Below, in pieces: positions 8,318 through 16,493 of a stretch of 49,748 nt of DNA (position 1 is the stretch's first letter; every line of letters starts with the position of its first letter). Below the pieces are notes generated by a model that was not told the DNA's origin, made no database searches, and saw only the letters and a list, made by a program, of their open reading frames with translations. Made by a program: the position numbers and the translations under genes. Location: the NCBI GenBank assembly GCA_017882715.1, contig JADGOY010000008.1, forward strand, positions 1 through 49,748, read 5' to 3'. This stretch comes from Nakamurella sp. (lineage in GTDB: Bacteria; Actinomycetota; Actinomycetes; Mycobacteriales; Nakamurellaceae).

Positions 8318-9128
8318 TCGCCGGCCCCCGGTAGGTTGATGCCGATCTTGACCTTGCCGTGGCCCTGCTGGCGCGCCGCCTCGAAAGCGGCTGGCGCATC
8401 CCTGACTTGGTACTGGGCTTCCAGACGGTAGTCGACCTCGATCGACCCGTTCTTGATGGCTTCGACGGCGGCCCGGAAGGACTTCAACCCCTCTTCGGCC
8501 TGGGTGCCGTTGATCCACTCCATGGTGAGCGACTTACGGAAAGGGCGTTCCACCGGGAACGGCGCGAGGCCCTTCAACTGCGGGTAACCGAAAAACCCGA
8601 CCGTGCCACGGATCCGCACGGCCTCCGCAGCGGCCGCGCAAGTGACATCGAAACCGGCCGCCTCGATCACCAGATCAAGACCGACGCGGTCCGTCGCTTC
8701 GAGCGCGGCATCCACAATCGACGCGTTCGGCTCGTGCACGATTCGTGATGCGCCGAGTTTCTCCGGCACCGCCAGTCGTTCCTCGTTGAGGTCGGAGATC
8801 ATCACGTCGATGCCCCTGGCAAGGAGGTGCTGCAGGTAGAAGAGCTCGGCCGAGCCCGCCCCGATGATGGCCGCATTATTCGGCTTGCCCTCCTTTGTCT
8901 CGGCGATCGGCACAATTCCGATGCCCTCGTGACCGGGGTACTCGGGTTTGCCGAGATAAACCGGGTTGTGGAAGCCGTCATAGATGACGTGGACATCGGA
9001 TCCGCAGATGGACGCGTAGTGCGTCTTTGACCAGGATTTGATCGTCATTCGGGATCGGGATCGGGATCGGGATCGGGAAGTCCTGGACTTCCACCACGCC
9101 GGTGGGTCAGACACGCTGCTCGCATCAT
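8314..9128 (-). pseudogene. Zinc-type alcohol dehydrogenase with frameshifts and internal deletion
   Basis: The pieces match a medium-chain zinc alcohol/sugar-alcohol dehydrogenase. They are a start MMRAACLT at 9128, then VVEVQDFPIP in a second frame, then THYASICGSDVHVIYDG and PEYPGHEGIGIV in a third. The last frame carries the NAD domain from NNAAIIGAGSAELFYLQHL to the C-terminus. The text jumps from GHEGIGIV to the NAD domain. The segment that normally holds the structural-zinc cysteines and the rest of the catalytic domain, roughly 60-80 residues, is gone. The glycine motif is also altered (GAGSAE). A GGGATC microsatellite at 9051-9078 encodes an expanded Pro-Ile run. It was the promoter-proximal gene of the operon and its stop overlaps the dehydrogenase start. 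Confidence 0.82.
9051..9078. repeat. GGGATC hexanucleotide microsatellite (4.7 copies)
   Basis: Four perfect copies of GGGATC and a partial fifth lie within the 5' part of the broken alcohol dehydrogenase. In the ancestral frame they encode alternating Ile-Pro. Confidence 0.9.
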
Positions 9129-9207
9129 CGCCTGCCTCGCTCGTCGGTCGTCGACGGGTCATGAACGTGGGGATCGCGGGAGTGGAGTTTCTCCAGGCCT
9201 GAGCAAA

Positions 9208-9237
9208 CCTATAGTATAGGATATGCCGCTTCGTCAA
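9208..9237 (-). promoter_or_regulatory. Operon promoter with a palindromic GntR-type operator
   Basis: CCTATAGTATAGG (9208-9220) is a perfect inverted repeat with a one-base centre. On the minus strand TTGACG (9237-9232) lies upstream, and TATACT or overlapping TA-rich hexamers fall inside the palindrome. A repressor bound here would cover the -10 element. The nearest regulator is the broken GntR gene at 10.6 kb, and AT-rich short palindromes of this kind are usual for GntR/FCD repressors. The link to that regulator is inference. Confidence 0.6.
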
Positions 9238-9766
9238 CGGGTCAACCGGACGAAGTTCACCGCGGTCGTCCAGGGAACCGGCCAGCAAGCTGGAGACACC
9301 ATGGCCGTGGCACGTCGCGGCCTGACCGGTGACGGGAGGTCGGTTCATCGGGCGGGTCCGGCCGGTCACATGCTCGAGCCTCAATCTGGGCGGCGAATGT
9401 GTCGGACGGTGTGGCGGCCTTCGCGGCGGCGCACACCGGCCCCAGGCCGGCTGTATTCTCCATTCTCCGCAACCGGGAACCTACTCGCAGCGGCAACAGG
9501 ACGCCGGAGTTGACCCGCGGCAGCGTACCGCGACGATTCCATCCACCAGTCCCCCGGGCCGGTGTCGTCTCGACGTGGCTGCGCACGGTTGGCGAGGCCG
9601 GCAATGGTCGGATGCGCCCGATACCCCTACCCCGCAACGTGTTTGCCGAACCGGCGTGGGCATGGCGCGGTCTGCGATGCTCCTTGGGCAGTCAGGTGGC
9701 GACAACGAGTCTGGACCGTCACGATTTTCCCGCTATCAACCGTCCGCTGACTGGGAGCATGGCCTG
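9238..9766. other. 529-bp gap with no supportable gene
   Basis: Several frames are open but none has recognisable similarity, a good ribosome site or a convincing start. Given the decay on both sides, this may be an eroded gene beyond recognition. The last part carries the ribosome site of the TauE gene (GGGAG at 9753-9757). Confidence 0.5.
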
Positions 9767-10531
9767 ATGTCCCCCGTGCAGTTCGGTTTCCTGATTGTGG
9801 CCGGCATCGCCGGCGGCTTCACGGGGAGCATCGCCGGGTTGGCCTCGGTGGCCACCTATCCGGCGCTGCTCGCCATCGGGTTGCCGCCCGTGACGGCCAA
9901 CGTGACCAACACCGTCGCGCTCGTCTTCAGCAGCGTCGGAGCGGTACTGGGGTCCCGGCCAGAGCTCAAGGGACAGGGACCCCGGCTGAAGGCGTTGATT
10001 CCCGTCGCCCTGTTGGGCGGAGCGGCGGGCGCCGCGTTGCTGCTGTCCACTCCGGCCGACGGATTCGAGAAATTGGTGCCGATCCTGCTGGGGTTTGCGT
10101 CGTTGACGATCCTGATCCCGCGGCGGCGCGCCAAGGCCGGACAGACGGTGGACGCCGCACTCGGTCGTGGTGGGTTGATCGGTCAGGGTGTGGCGATATT
10201 CGTCATCGCCGTCTACGGCGGTTACTTCGGCGCGGCAGCCGGGGTGTTGATGCTCGCGCTGCTGTTGCACACCACCAGGGCGAGCCTGCCGCGCGCCAAC
10301 GCGGCCAAGAACGTGCTGTTGGGTACGGCCAACTGCGTCGCCGCGGTCGCCTTTGCCTTTCTGGCGCCCGTCGACTGGTCCGCGGTGATCCCGCTGGGCA
10401 TCGGGTGCCTCGTCGGCTCGCGCATCGGGCCGATCATCGTCAGACGGGCACCCGCGCTGATCCTGCGACTCCTGATCGGTGCAGCCGGCCTGACATTGGC
10501 AATCCGGCTCGGAGCCCAGGCCTATGGCTGA
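9767..10531 (+). CDS. TauE/SafE-family membrane exporter
   Basis: This 254-residue multi-pass inner-membrane protein of the TauE/SafE family exports sulfite, sulfoacetate or other small organic anions in studied cases. It shows the duplicated signature: GFTGSIAGLASVATYPALL near the N-terminus with NVTNTVALVFSSVGAV, and a second half starting GGYFGAAAGVLMLALL with NAAKNVLLGTANCVAA. About eight hydrophobic segments are visible. The start at 9767 follows GGGAG by nine nt and gives the usual family length; an overlapping longer reading upstream has no support. It lies between the decayed operon and its decayed regulator and is intact. A role in exporting or importing the operon's substrate is possible but unproven. 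Confidence 0.85.
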   Translation: MSPVQFGFLIVAGIAGGFTGSIAGLASVATYPALLAIGLPPVTANVTNTVALVFSSVGAVLGSRPELKGQGPRLKALIPVALLGGAAGAALLLSTPADGFEKLVPILLGFASLTILIPRRRAKAGQTVDAALGRGGLIGQGVAIFVIAVYGGYFGAAAGVLMLALLLHTTRASLPRANAAKNVLLGTANCVAAVAFAFLAPVDWSAVIPLGIGCLVGSRIGPIIVRRAPALILRLLIGAAGLTLAIRLGAQAYG

Positions 10532-10605
10532 CCTCACCCGGCCGGGTTCCCGCACTGGTCGGCTCCTGCGCGCCGGGCCAGCGACGATTGACGAGTCGAG
10601 CGACG

Positions 10606-11075
10606 ATGACATCGACGCCCAGTGAAGGACACATGTCCCGGAAACGTGCAGGTCGCTTGCCGTTGGCAGACAGCGTGCACGCCATACTCCTGAATCAGTT
10701 CATGGACCGGACCCGGGTGAATCAGTTCATGGACCGGACCCGGGCGGCGGGTGAACCGCTGAACATCTCGGTTGTCGACTGAACTGGCAGTCAGCCAGAC
10801 TCCCGTCCGCGAAGCGCCCGCGCGCCTGGAACACACCGGACTGATGCAGCGTCAAGCGCTCAAGGGATATCGCGTCGCACCTCTGTTCCGCGAACTTCGC
10901 AGAACTCGGCTCCTCCGACGCATTATTCGCATCGGCCGAGCACCGGGCGATCTATGACGCCTTGTGCGGCGAGGATCCGGAACTGGCCGCCGAGCGCATG
11001 CGCCAGCATGTCACCAATGCGCGGGCCCGGACGCTCGATGACCGTCGCATGGTGGTTGTTCCGGCGACGGACACG
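10606..11075 (+). pseudogene. GntR/FCD-family transcriptional regulator, disrupted
   Basis: The first frame, from the ATG at 10606, gives the start of a GntR winged helix (LPLADSVHAILLNQFMDRT) and stops at SVVD. A shifted frame continues with ELAVSQTPVREAPARLEHTG and QALKGYRVAPLFRE, the recognition-helix end of the domain. After another break, only the last helix of an FCD effector domain remains (AEHRAIYDALCGEDPELAA, ERMRQHVTNARAR, about 10936-11030). Most of the FCD domain, well over 100 residues, is deleted. A perfect 27-bp tandem duplication at 10691-10744 repeats nine residues in the first helix. This was probably the repressor acting at the palindrome near 9214. Confidence 0.82.
10691..10744. 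repeat. Perfect 27-bp tandem duplication in the gntR pseudogene
   Basis: The 27 bases at 10691-10717 are repeated exactly at 10718-10744. Frame is kept, so NQFMDRTRV is followed by NQFMDRTRA. The lack of divergence suggests a recent event. Confidence 0.95.
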
Positions 11076-11129
11076 CTTGAACCCGGGGCCGTCCGGTCCA
11101 GTTCTCTTGGTCACGCTCGAGGTGAACGG

Positions 11130-11383
11130 TCAGGCGTCGAGGTTCACACCCCGCTTGTCGCGGGCGAAAGAGATGGAGATGGCAATCAGCGAAACGACCG
11201 CGGTGATCATGGTGAAGATCAGAACAGCGGACCGAAGATGGTGCCCGCAATGTTCCCAGAGAGGGAGCAGTCGTACCACTCGACGACACCGCCGATTGCG
11301 CTGGAAAACAGTGCCCGCAATCTCGTCGATCTGGGAACGTCATCCGCCGTCAGGACGGAAGTGACCTGCGGTTCGCTCGTCAT
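11130..11383 (-). pseudogene. MFS (MHS-type) transporter reduced to its two ends
   Basis: A good ribosome site (AAAGGG, 7 nt) precedes the ATG at 11383. The reading starts MTSEPQVTSVLTADD and reaches ALFSSAIGGVVEWYD, the typical first-helix entry of metabolite:H+ symporter family MFS proteins. After a frameshift and a deletion of several hundred residues, the text resumes with FTMITAVVSLIAISISFARD and ends KRGVNLDA. This is the usual last transmembrane helix and C-terminus of the same family. About 85 codons remain of an expected 430 or so. It is non-functional. It may have been a second carrier for the same substrates. Confidence 0.78.
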
Positions 11384-11953
11384 GGTGTTTCCCTTTCAGA
11401 ACCAAGCCGCTGCCGGATAGCGCAAGCGTTTCACCCGCCGACCGCGTCGTGCTCGGGTCAGCGATGAGACCCCGGCTGACCGGAGCGGGCACGGCGACCG
11501 CAGGAAATCCTGGTCTCCTCGTTCGCCGCCAACATATTTCGCGCTCGGCCGTCCCACTGCAGGCCAGGAGTCACCACGATGAGCGCGCATTTCTTCCGCT
11601 CAGCGGTCGACACAACGGATCGCCCGAGGCCCCCCGGGTCATGAGGAGATTCCAACGCCGCGGACGTTTTCTCTGCTCGCCGGTGTCGCGGAGCGATTCG
11701 ACCATGGGGACGGAGCGATCGCGTAGACGAGATCGTCACGCAAGTGCGGCTCCCCATCTTGCGGGGTGCGCCATTCGCACGGTTGCCGTGAAGGGACCGG
11801 TTCGGCGATATGTCAGGCGGTGCCAGACCAGAAGTCCGGCCGAAGCGCGACAAGAACGACTGCGCCAGCTCGACCCGTCGGCACCGGACGTTGCCGGTGG
11901 CGTCCGGTCCCCAACGAGAATTCGTCCGCAACGATGTCCTTCTCAGGCGACGG
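11384..11953. other. 570-bp gap with no supportable gene
   Basis: Overlapping open frames on both strands have no recognisable domain, and none has a good ribosome site. It separates the decayed block from malic enzyme and may contain further eroded coding sequence. Confidence 0.5.
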
Positions 11954-13429
11954 TCAGCAAGGCCATGTCTCGAGCCCGGCCACACCCTCCGCGCGGGCGG
12001 CGTTGATCACCGCGTCCGCGACCATCCGGGTCAGTCCGGGCGTGAACGGGTCCGGCACGATCCGGTCCGCGCTCGCCCGTCCCGGGACCGCGGCGCAGAT
12101 CGCTCCAGCGGCGGCGACCTTCATGCCCTCGGTGATGAGCCGCGCACCACAATCCAGGGCACCGAGGAAGATGCCGGGAAAGGCCAGCACGTTGTTGATC
12201 TGGTTCGGGTAGTCGCTGCGGCCGGTCGCCACCACAGCGGCACCCCGCCGCGCGGCATCCCGCGGGTCGATCTCCGGAGTCGGGTTCGCCAGCGCGAAGG
12301 TGATCGGCTTCGGTCCCATGGTATCGACCAGGGCCGGGTCGACCGAACCGCCGGAGACGCCGATGAACACGTCCGCCCCGGCCATCGCGTCGGCCAGCAC
12401 TCCGCTGACGCCGCGCGGATTGGTGATCTCGGCCATCTCGGCCTTCACCGGGTGCAGATTCTCCCGGCTCGCGTGCAGCACGCCCTTCGAGTCCACCAGG
12501 ATCAGGTCGCGCACACCGGCGGCGTGCAGGATCTTGGCGCAGGCGATGCCGGCCGCGCCGGCGCCGGCGATCACCACCCGCAGGTCGATCATCACCCGCT
12601 GGATCACCGAGGCGGCGTTCATCAGCGCCGCGAGCACCACCACGGCCGTGCCGTGCTGATCGTCGTGCATGACCGGGATGTCCAACGCCTGGGTCAGCCG
12701 CTGCTCGACCTCGAAACAGCGGGGCGCGGAGATGTCCTCCAGGTTGATCGCGCCGAAGGATGGGGCGATGGCCTTGACCGCGGCGACGATCCCGTCCGGG
12801 TCCGTGGTGTCCAGCACGATCGGCACCGAGTCGAGTCCGGCGAACGCCTTCATGAGCGCGGACTTGCCCTCCATGACGGGCAGCGCGGCCTTCGGCCCGA
12901 TGTCGCCCAGGCCGAGCACGGCGGTCCCGTCGGAGATGACGGCGACCACCCGCGACGCCCAGGTGTAGGCGCGAGCGGCGGCGGGTTCGCGGGCGATCAG
13001 GCGGGACACCCCGGCCACGCCGGGTGTGTAGAGCATCGACAAGTCGCGCCGGTCTGCGATGGGGGCCCGCAGCTGGATGCTGAGCTTCCCGCCCAGGTGT
13101 GCGGTGAGCACGTCGGCGTCGGTGAACGCGGGCGGCGGGCTGGGCGCGGCTGACGGCGTGGGCGTGTGGTTCGCCCCGTGGGTCGTCGCAACTTGGTAAC
13201 TCGCGGCGCGGTTCGTCGTGGGGCGGTTCGTCGCGGGGTTATTCGTCGCGGGGTTATTCGTGGCGGCATGGTTGTTCGTCGCGGCATGGTTATTCATGGC
13301 GGCACGGTTCGCGGTGCGGGCGCCGGGCGAGAGGCTTGTCACGCCGTCCATCATCTCCGGTGCAATCGTCAAGGAAGCGCAGGTCGTCAGAGTGTCGGCG
13401 GGCGCGGGGAAGTGCTGAGGCTGAGGCAT
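11954..13429 (-). CDS. NAD(P)-dependent malic enzyme with a repeat-built N-terminal extension
   Basis: Malic enzyme decarboxylates L-malate to pyruvate and CO2, making NAD(P)H. Residues about 105-491 form a complete bacterial enzyme: LSMLYTPGVAGVSR, the substrate/metal region AVISDGTAVLGLGDIG and EGKSALMKAFAG, INLEDISAPRCF, the metal site MHDDQHGTAVV, the dinucleotide fold VVIAGAGAAGIACAKIL, and ANPTPEIDP near the end. Many bacterial homologues begin just before the motif here read as AHLGGKLSIQL. This one has about 100 extra N-terminal residues, including an Asn/Ala/Thr run (MNNHAATNNHAATNNPATNN) encoded by 15-bp repeats. The ATG at 13429 follows GGAG. A start nearer residue 95 is possible if the extension is not translated. 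Confidence 0.87.
   Translation of the reverse strand: MPQPQHFPAPADTLTTCASLTIAPEMMDGVTSLSPGARTANRAAMNNHAATNNHAATNNPATNNPATNRPTTNRAASYQVATTHGANHTPTPSAAPSPPPAFTDADVLTAHLGGKLSIQLRAPIADRRDLSMLYTPGVAGVSRLIAREPAAARAYTWASRVVAVISDGTAVLGLGDIGPKAALPVMEGKSALMKAFAGLDSVPIVLDTTDPDGIVAAVKAIAPSFGAINLEDISAPRCFEVEQRLTQALDIPVMHDDQHGTAVVVLAALMNAASVIQRVMIDLRVVIAGAGAAGIACAKILHAAGVRDLILVDSKGVLHASRENLHPVKAEMAEITNPRGVSGVLADAMAGADVFIGVSGGSVDPALVDTMGPKPITFALANPTPEIDPRDAARRGAAVVATGRSDYPNQINNVLAFPGIFLGALDCGARLITEGMKVAAAGAICAAVPGRASADRIVPDPFTPGLTRMVADAVINAARAEGVAGLETWPC
13211..13307. repeat. Degenerate 15-bp tandem repeats in the malic enzyme 5' region
   Basis: About six imperfect copies of a 15-bp unit (like ATTCGTCGCGGGGTT) run in frame and encode NNPAT/NNHAA-type pentapeptides on the minus strand. 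Confidence 0.8.
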
Positions 13430-14032
13430 GGTCGGCTCCGAGGTTCGTTCCCGGGGTGAAATTCCAGGAGGGGGCACTGTGCGTTCGCGACGGCAGACAG
13501 CCGTGCGTTACCAGAGCCGGGATGCGGGCGACGTGTGCGCGCTCCGCATCCGAGCCGTGGTCGACCCTGCGGGGTTCCGTCGCGGTGGGACGTTCGCCTG
13601 CTGGTCGGCGCCCTGATCGGTCCATCGGGCTGGTCGGGTGAATCGCGGGTGATGCGGGGACCTGGAGTGATCATGCACGATCTTTGGGCCGCGGTGGACC
13701 ACTGAATCGATCGAGATCCGGGATGTGTGCCCGAATGCCGACGGACGGGTGTCTGTTACAGGCGCGGGGCTCGTTGTCTGCGCCCGCCCTTTGGGTTGGT
13801 GCGCCCCTTGCGCTCGCGGCCCGTGGGCGTCGCTCTGGGCGCCGCCGGGGACGATGCTCCCACCGCCATGACGCACCTGCGGCTCGAACATCGTCGTTCC
13901 CGGCGCGCGGTGCCCCCGCCGCGCGAACAATGCGCTCGACGGCAGGCGCGGCCGCTGGCGACATGCGCTCGGCCGAGGCCTCGGAGGAGTCCTGCCAAGG
14001 CAGCCCCCAAAGGCCGCCCAGGAGCGCTCCGG
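13430..14032. other. 603-bp gap without a recognised gene
   Basis: Several GC-rich frames are open on both strands, but their Arg/Ala/Pro-rich translations look like composition artefacts. I see no RNA gene, and no repeat other than short GC palindromes. Confidence 0.5.
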
Positions 14033-14338
14033 CTAGCTGGTGGTTGCGCCCAGTTCGGCGGCCTGACCGCTGATGACCGTCGCCAACGCGACATCCTTGC
14101 TGGTCACGCCTCCGGCGGAGTGGGTCGACAGCACGAACAGCACGTCGCGCCAGCGGATGTCGATGTCGGGGTGGTGATCCGCCGCCTCCGCGGCGATGGC
14201 GACGGCGTCGACGAGGCTGATCGCAGTCGGGAAGTCGGGCGCGGTGAACCTGGCGCGGATGGTCTCGCCGTCACGTTCCCATCCGGACAGCCCGACCAGC
14301 GCCTTGTCGATGTCGGAGGGTTCCAGCAGCTGCGTCAT
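14033..14338 (-). CDS. phhB: 4a-hydroxytetrahydrobiopterin dehydratase (pterin-4a-carbinolamine dehydratase)
   Basis: This 101-residue PCD/DCoH-family protein dehydrates the 4a-hydroxy pterin formed by aromatic amino-acid hydroxylases. The family signature is complete: AAEAADHHPDIDIRWRDV followed by LSTHSAGGVTSKDVALA, with the catalytic HH pair and the later H. The start is taken as the ATG at 14338; a GTG three codons upstream is possible. No pterin-dependent hydroxylase lies nearby, so its partner is unknown. Confidence 0.88.
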   Translation of the reverse strand: MTQLLEPSDIDKALVGLSGWERDGETIRARFTAPDFPTAISLVDAVAIAAEAADHHPDIDIRWRDVLFVLSTHSAGGVTSKDVALATVISGQAAELGATTS

Positions 14339-14597
14339 GCCACCCACGCTGCCCGGTGCTGTCGCCGACAGTCAAGGGTCCGCGTCCTACGGCCACCAGC
14401 CAGGTACAGAAAAGGTCGGGCAAACCAGCACCACCCATTCCTTCACGCAGCCGTGCACCGCCTGAGTCAGCTTGCACCCCCACCGGGCTACAACACGCCA
14501 GCGTCCGTCCGCTCCGTCACGCGTCCCCGCCGAGCACCGCCCAGTTTGGACGCGTCCACCGGGTGACGACCCGCGGGCCCCGATAGGATCCGCGATC

Positions 14598-15194
14598 ATG
14601 CAGGTTCGCGAACTGATCGTCCCCGGCGCCTTCGAATTCACGCCCACCCAGCACGGCGACGATCGGGGGTTGTTCCTGGAGTGGTTCAAGGTCGAGAAAC
14701 TGCAAGAGGCGATCGGCCACCCGCTGACGTTGGCGCAGGCCAATCTGTCGGTCTCCAAGGCTGCCTCGCTGCGGGGGGTGCATTTCGCGGACGTCCCGCC
14801 CGGCCAGGCGAAATACGTCACATGCCCGCGCGGCGCCGTGCTCGACTACATCGTCGACGTCAGGGTCGGTTCGCCCACCTTCGGTGAGGTGGACGTCGTC
14901 CGGCTGGATTCCGAGCGCCGTCGCGCCGTCTACCTGCCCGAGGGTCTCGGCCACGCCTTCCTCGCGTTGGAGGACCATTCGACCCTGACCTATCTGTGCT
15001 CCACCGGGTACGCGCCGGGTCGCGAGCACGGCATCAACCCGGTCGATCCCGAGCTCGGCCTCCCGCTGCCGGGCGAAGTCGACTTCATCCTGTCCGACAA
15101 GGACATGGCGGCCCCGACGCTCGCCCAGGCCGCCGAGTCGGGACTGCTGCCGAGCTGGGCCGTGTGCCGGAAGTACGTGGCCGAACTGAACTGA
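14598..15194 (+). CDS. rmlC: dTDP-4-dehydrorhamnose 3,5-epimerase
   Basis: This 198-residue cupin epimerase carries out the third step of dTDP-L-rhamnose synthesis, which supplies rhamnose for cell-wall polymers. The family motifs are present: ELIVPGAFEFTPTQHGDDRG, QANLSVSKAASLRGVHF with the catalytic histidine, YIVDVRVGSPTFGEV, LPEGLGHAFLALED, and SDKDMAAPTL in the C-terminal part. There is no Shine-Dalgarno sequence. TAGGAT at 14584-14589 lies eight nt before the ATG, suggesting a leaderless mRNA. No other rml gene is in the window, so the pathway genes must be elsewhere. Confidence 0.93.
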   Translation: MQVRELIVPGAFEFTPTQHGDDRGLFLEWFKVEKLQEAIGHPLTLAQANLSVSKAASLRGVHFADVPPGQAKYVTCPRGAVLDYIVDVRVGSPTFGEVDVVRLDSERRRAVYLPEGLGHAFLALEDHSTLTYLCSTGYAPGREHGINPVDPELGLPLPGEVDFILSDKDMAAPTLAQAAESGLLPSWAVCRKYVAELN

Positions 15195-15286
15195 GTGCCG
15201 GTTCGCCCGACTGATCCAGCGGTTCACGCCGATCGACCCAGCTACCGAACGATCGCCGCCCCGAACACTGCAGAGGTGGAAACCCG

Positions 15287-15958
15287 ATGTACCAGCACAG
15301 GATCGCCTTGATCAGGCATGGGCAGACGGAGTGGAGCGCCTCGGGCCAGCACACGTCGACGACCGACATCGACCTGACCGACGAGGGCGTCGACCAGGCC
15401 ATGACGATCCCCAGCCTGCTGTTCGGGCTGGGTCTGGTGCCGACGACCGTGTGGAGCAGCCCGCGGCTACGTGCGCAGCGCACCGCGGCCCTGGCTGGTC
15501 TGCGGGTCGACGAGATCGTGGACGACCTGGCCGAGTGGGCATACGGCGAGTACGAGGGGATCACCAGCAAGCAGATCCGGGTCGGCAACCCGAGTTGGTC
15601 GGTGTTCACCCAGGGCGCCCCCGGCGGCGAGACCCCGGAGGAAGTTGCCGGGCGAGCTGATCGGGTGCTCGGTCGGGCCCGGGCCGCGTTGGAGCACGGC
15701 GATGTCGCGCTGGTCTGTCACGGTCACATGTCTCGGGTGCTGGCCGTGCGGTGGGTGGGCCTGCCCATCGCCGCCGGCGGATTGATCCTGATGAACCCGG
15801 CCGCGATCACCGTGCTGGGCACCTACCACGAAGCGCCGTGCATCGAGCACGCGAACGTGGTTCCATTCAAGGCTCCGCACCTCGAGCCGGCCGCGTCGGC
15901 CGCGCTCGAGGCAGGCACGTCCGGCACCGGCGAGGACTCCGAGTTGGGGCATGCCTGA
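15287..15958 (+). CDS. Histidine phosphatase (Rv3214-like, phosphoglycerate-mutase superfamily)
   Basis: This 223-residue protein has the catalytic RHGQTEW motif (Arg10-His11), the second Arg in SSPRLRAQRTA, the acid in EWAYGEYEG and the second histidine in LVCHGHMSRVLA. The M. tuberculosis orthologue by position and sequence type, Rv3214, is described as an acid phosphatase and not a mutase, so broad phosphatase activity is the best guess. GAGGTGG precedes the ATG by nine nt. The last eight bases overlap the GNAT gene, suggesting co-translation. The C-terminal 25 residues are Ala/Gly/Ser-rich and probably disordered. Confidence 0.88.
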   Translation: MYQHRIALIRHGQTEWSASGQHTSTTDIDLTDEGVDQAMTIPSLLFGLGLVPTTVWSSPRLRAQRTAALAGLRVDEIVDDLAEWAYGEYEGITSKQIRVGNPSWSVFTQGAPGGETPEEVAGRADRVLGRARAALEHGDVALVCHGHMSRVLAVRWVGLPIAAGGLILMNPAAITVLGTYHEAPCIEHANVVPFKAPHLEPAASAALEAGTSGTGEDSELGHA

Positions 15959-16493
15959 CCCGCGGATCAGGCCGATCGCGCCGGCAGACGTACCGGCCGT
16001 CACGCAGATGGTCTACGACCTGGCCGAGTACGAGAGGCTCCGAGAGCAATGCCACCTGACGGTCGACCAGCTGCGCGCTGCGCTGTTCGGTCCGCAGCCG
16101 GCGCTGTTCGGCCTCGTCGCCACGCAAGGAGCGGGAGACATGGTCAGAGTTGGGATTGTCGACGAACCCGCCGAAGCCGCACTGCCCGCAATCGTCGGAT
16201 ACGCGCTGTACTTCCTCAACTTCTCGACCTGGGAAGGTGCGCACGGCATCTACCTGGAAGACGTCTACGTCCGACCCGACCATCGGGGCTCAGGGCTGGG
16301 AAAGGCGCTGCTGGTCGCGCTGGCCGAGATCGCCGCCGACGGTGGGTTCGCCCGCGTCGAATGGTCCGTGCTCGACTGGAACACGCCTTCGATCGAGTTC
16401 TACCGCTTGCTGGGTGCGGTAGCCATGGACGGCTGGACGGTCTTTCGGCTCAGCGGTCCGGCTCTGGAGCGAACGGCGCGGGGAACCGGTTGA
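15951..16493 (+). CDS. GNAT-family N-acetyltransferase (Rv3216-like)
   Basis: This 180-residue acetyl-CoA-dependent acyltransferase resembles the diamine acetyltransferase branch. It has IRPIAPADVPAVTQMVYDLA at the N-terminus, YALYFLNFSTWEG in the central strand, YLEDVYVRPDHRGSGLGKAL with the acetyl-CoA pyrophosphate loop, and VEWSVLDWNTPSIEFYRLLG. The start overlaps the phosphatase stop by eight bases (ATGCCTGA). Its 3' end overlaps the convergent membrane-protein gene by 44 bp. The acceptor could be a small amine, but cannot be told from sequence. Confidence 0.9.
   Translation: MPDPRIRPIAPADVPAVTQMVYDLAEYERLREQCHLTVDQLRAALFGPQPALFGLVATQGAGDMVRVGIVDEPAEAALPAIVGYALYFLNFSTWEGAHGIYLEDVYVRPDHRGSGLGKALLVALAEIAADGGFARVEWSVLDWNTPSIEFYRLLGAVAMDGWTVFRLSGPALERTARGTG

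Noticed and set aside
996-11383. Frameshifts as sequencing errors
   Set aside because: They are restricted to one functional block, are joined by true deletions and duplications, and the other 38 kb reads cleanly.
13684-14566. Possible genes in the 13.5-14.0 kb gap on either strand
   Set aside because: No similarity, poor starts and composition typical of shadow frames; PhhB accounts for the coding signal from 14033.
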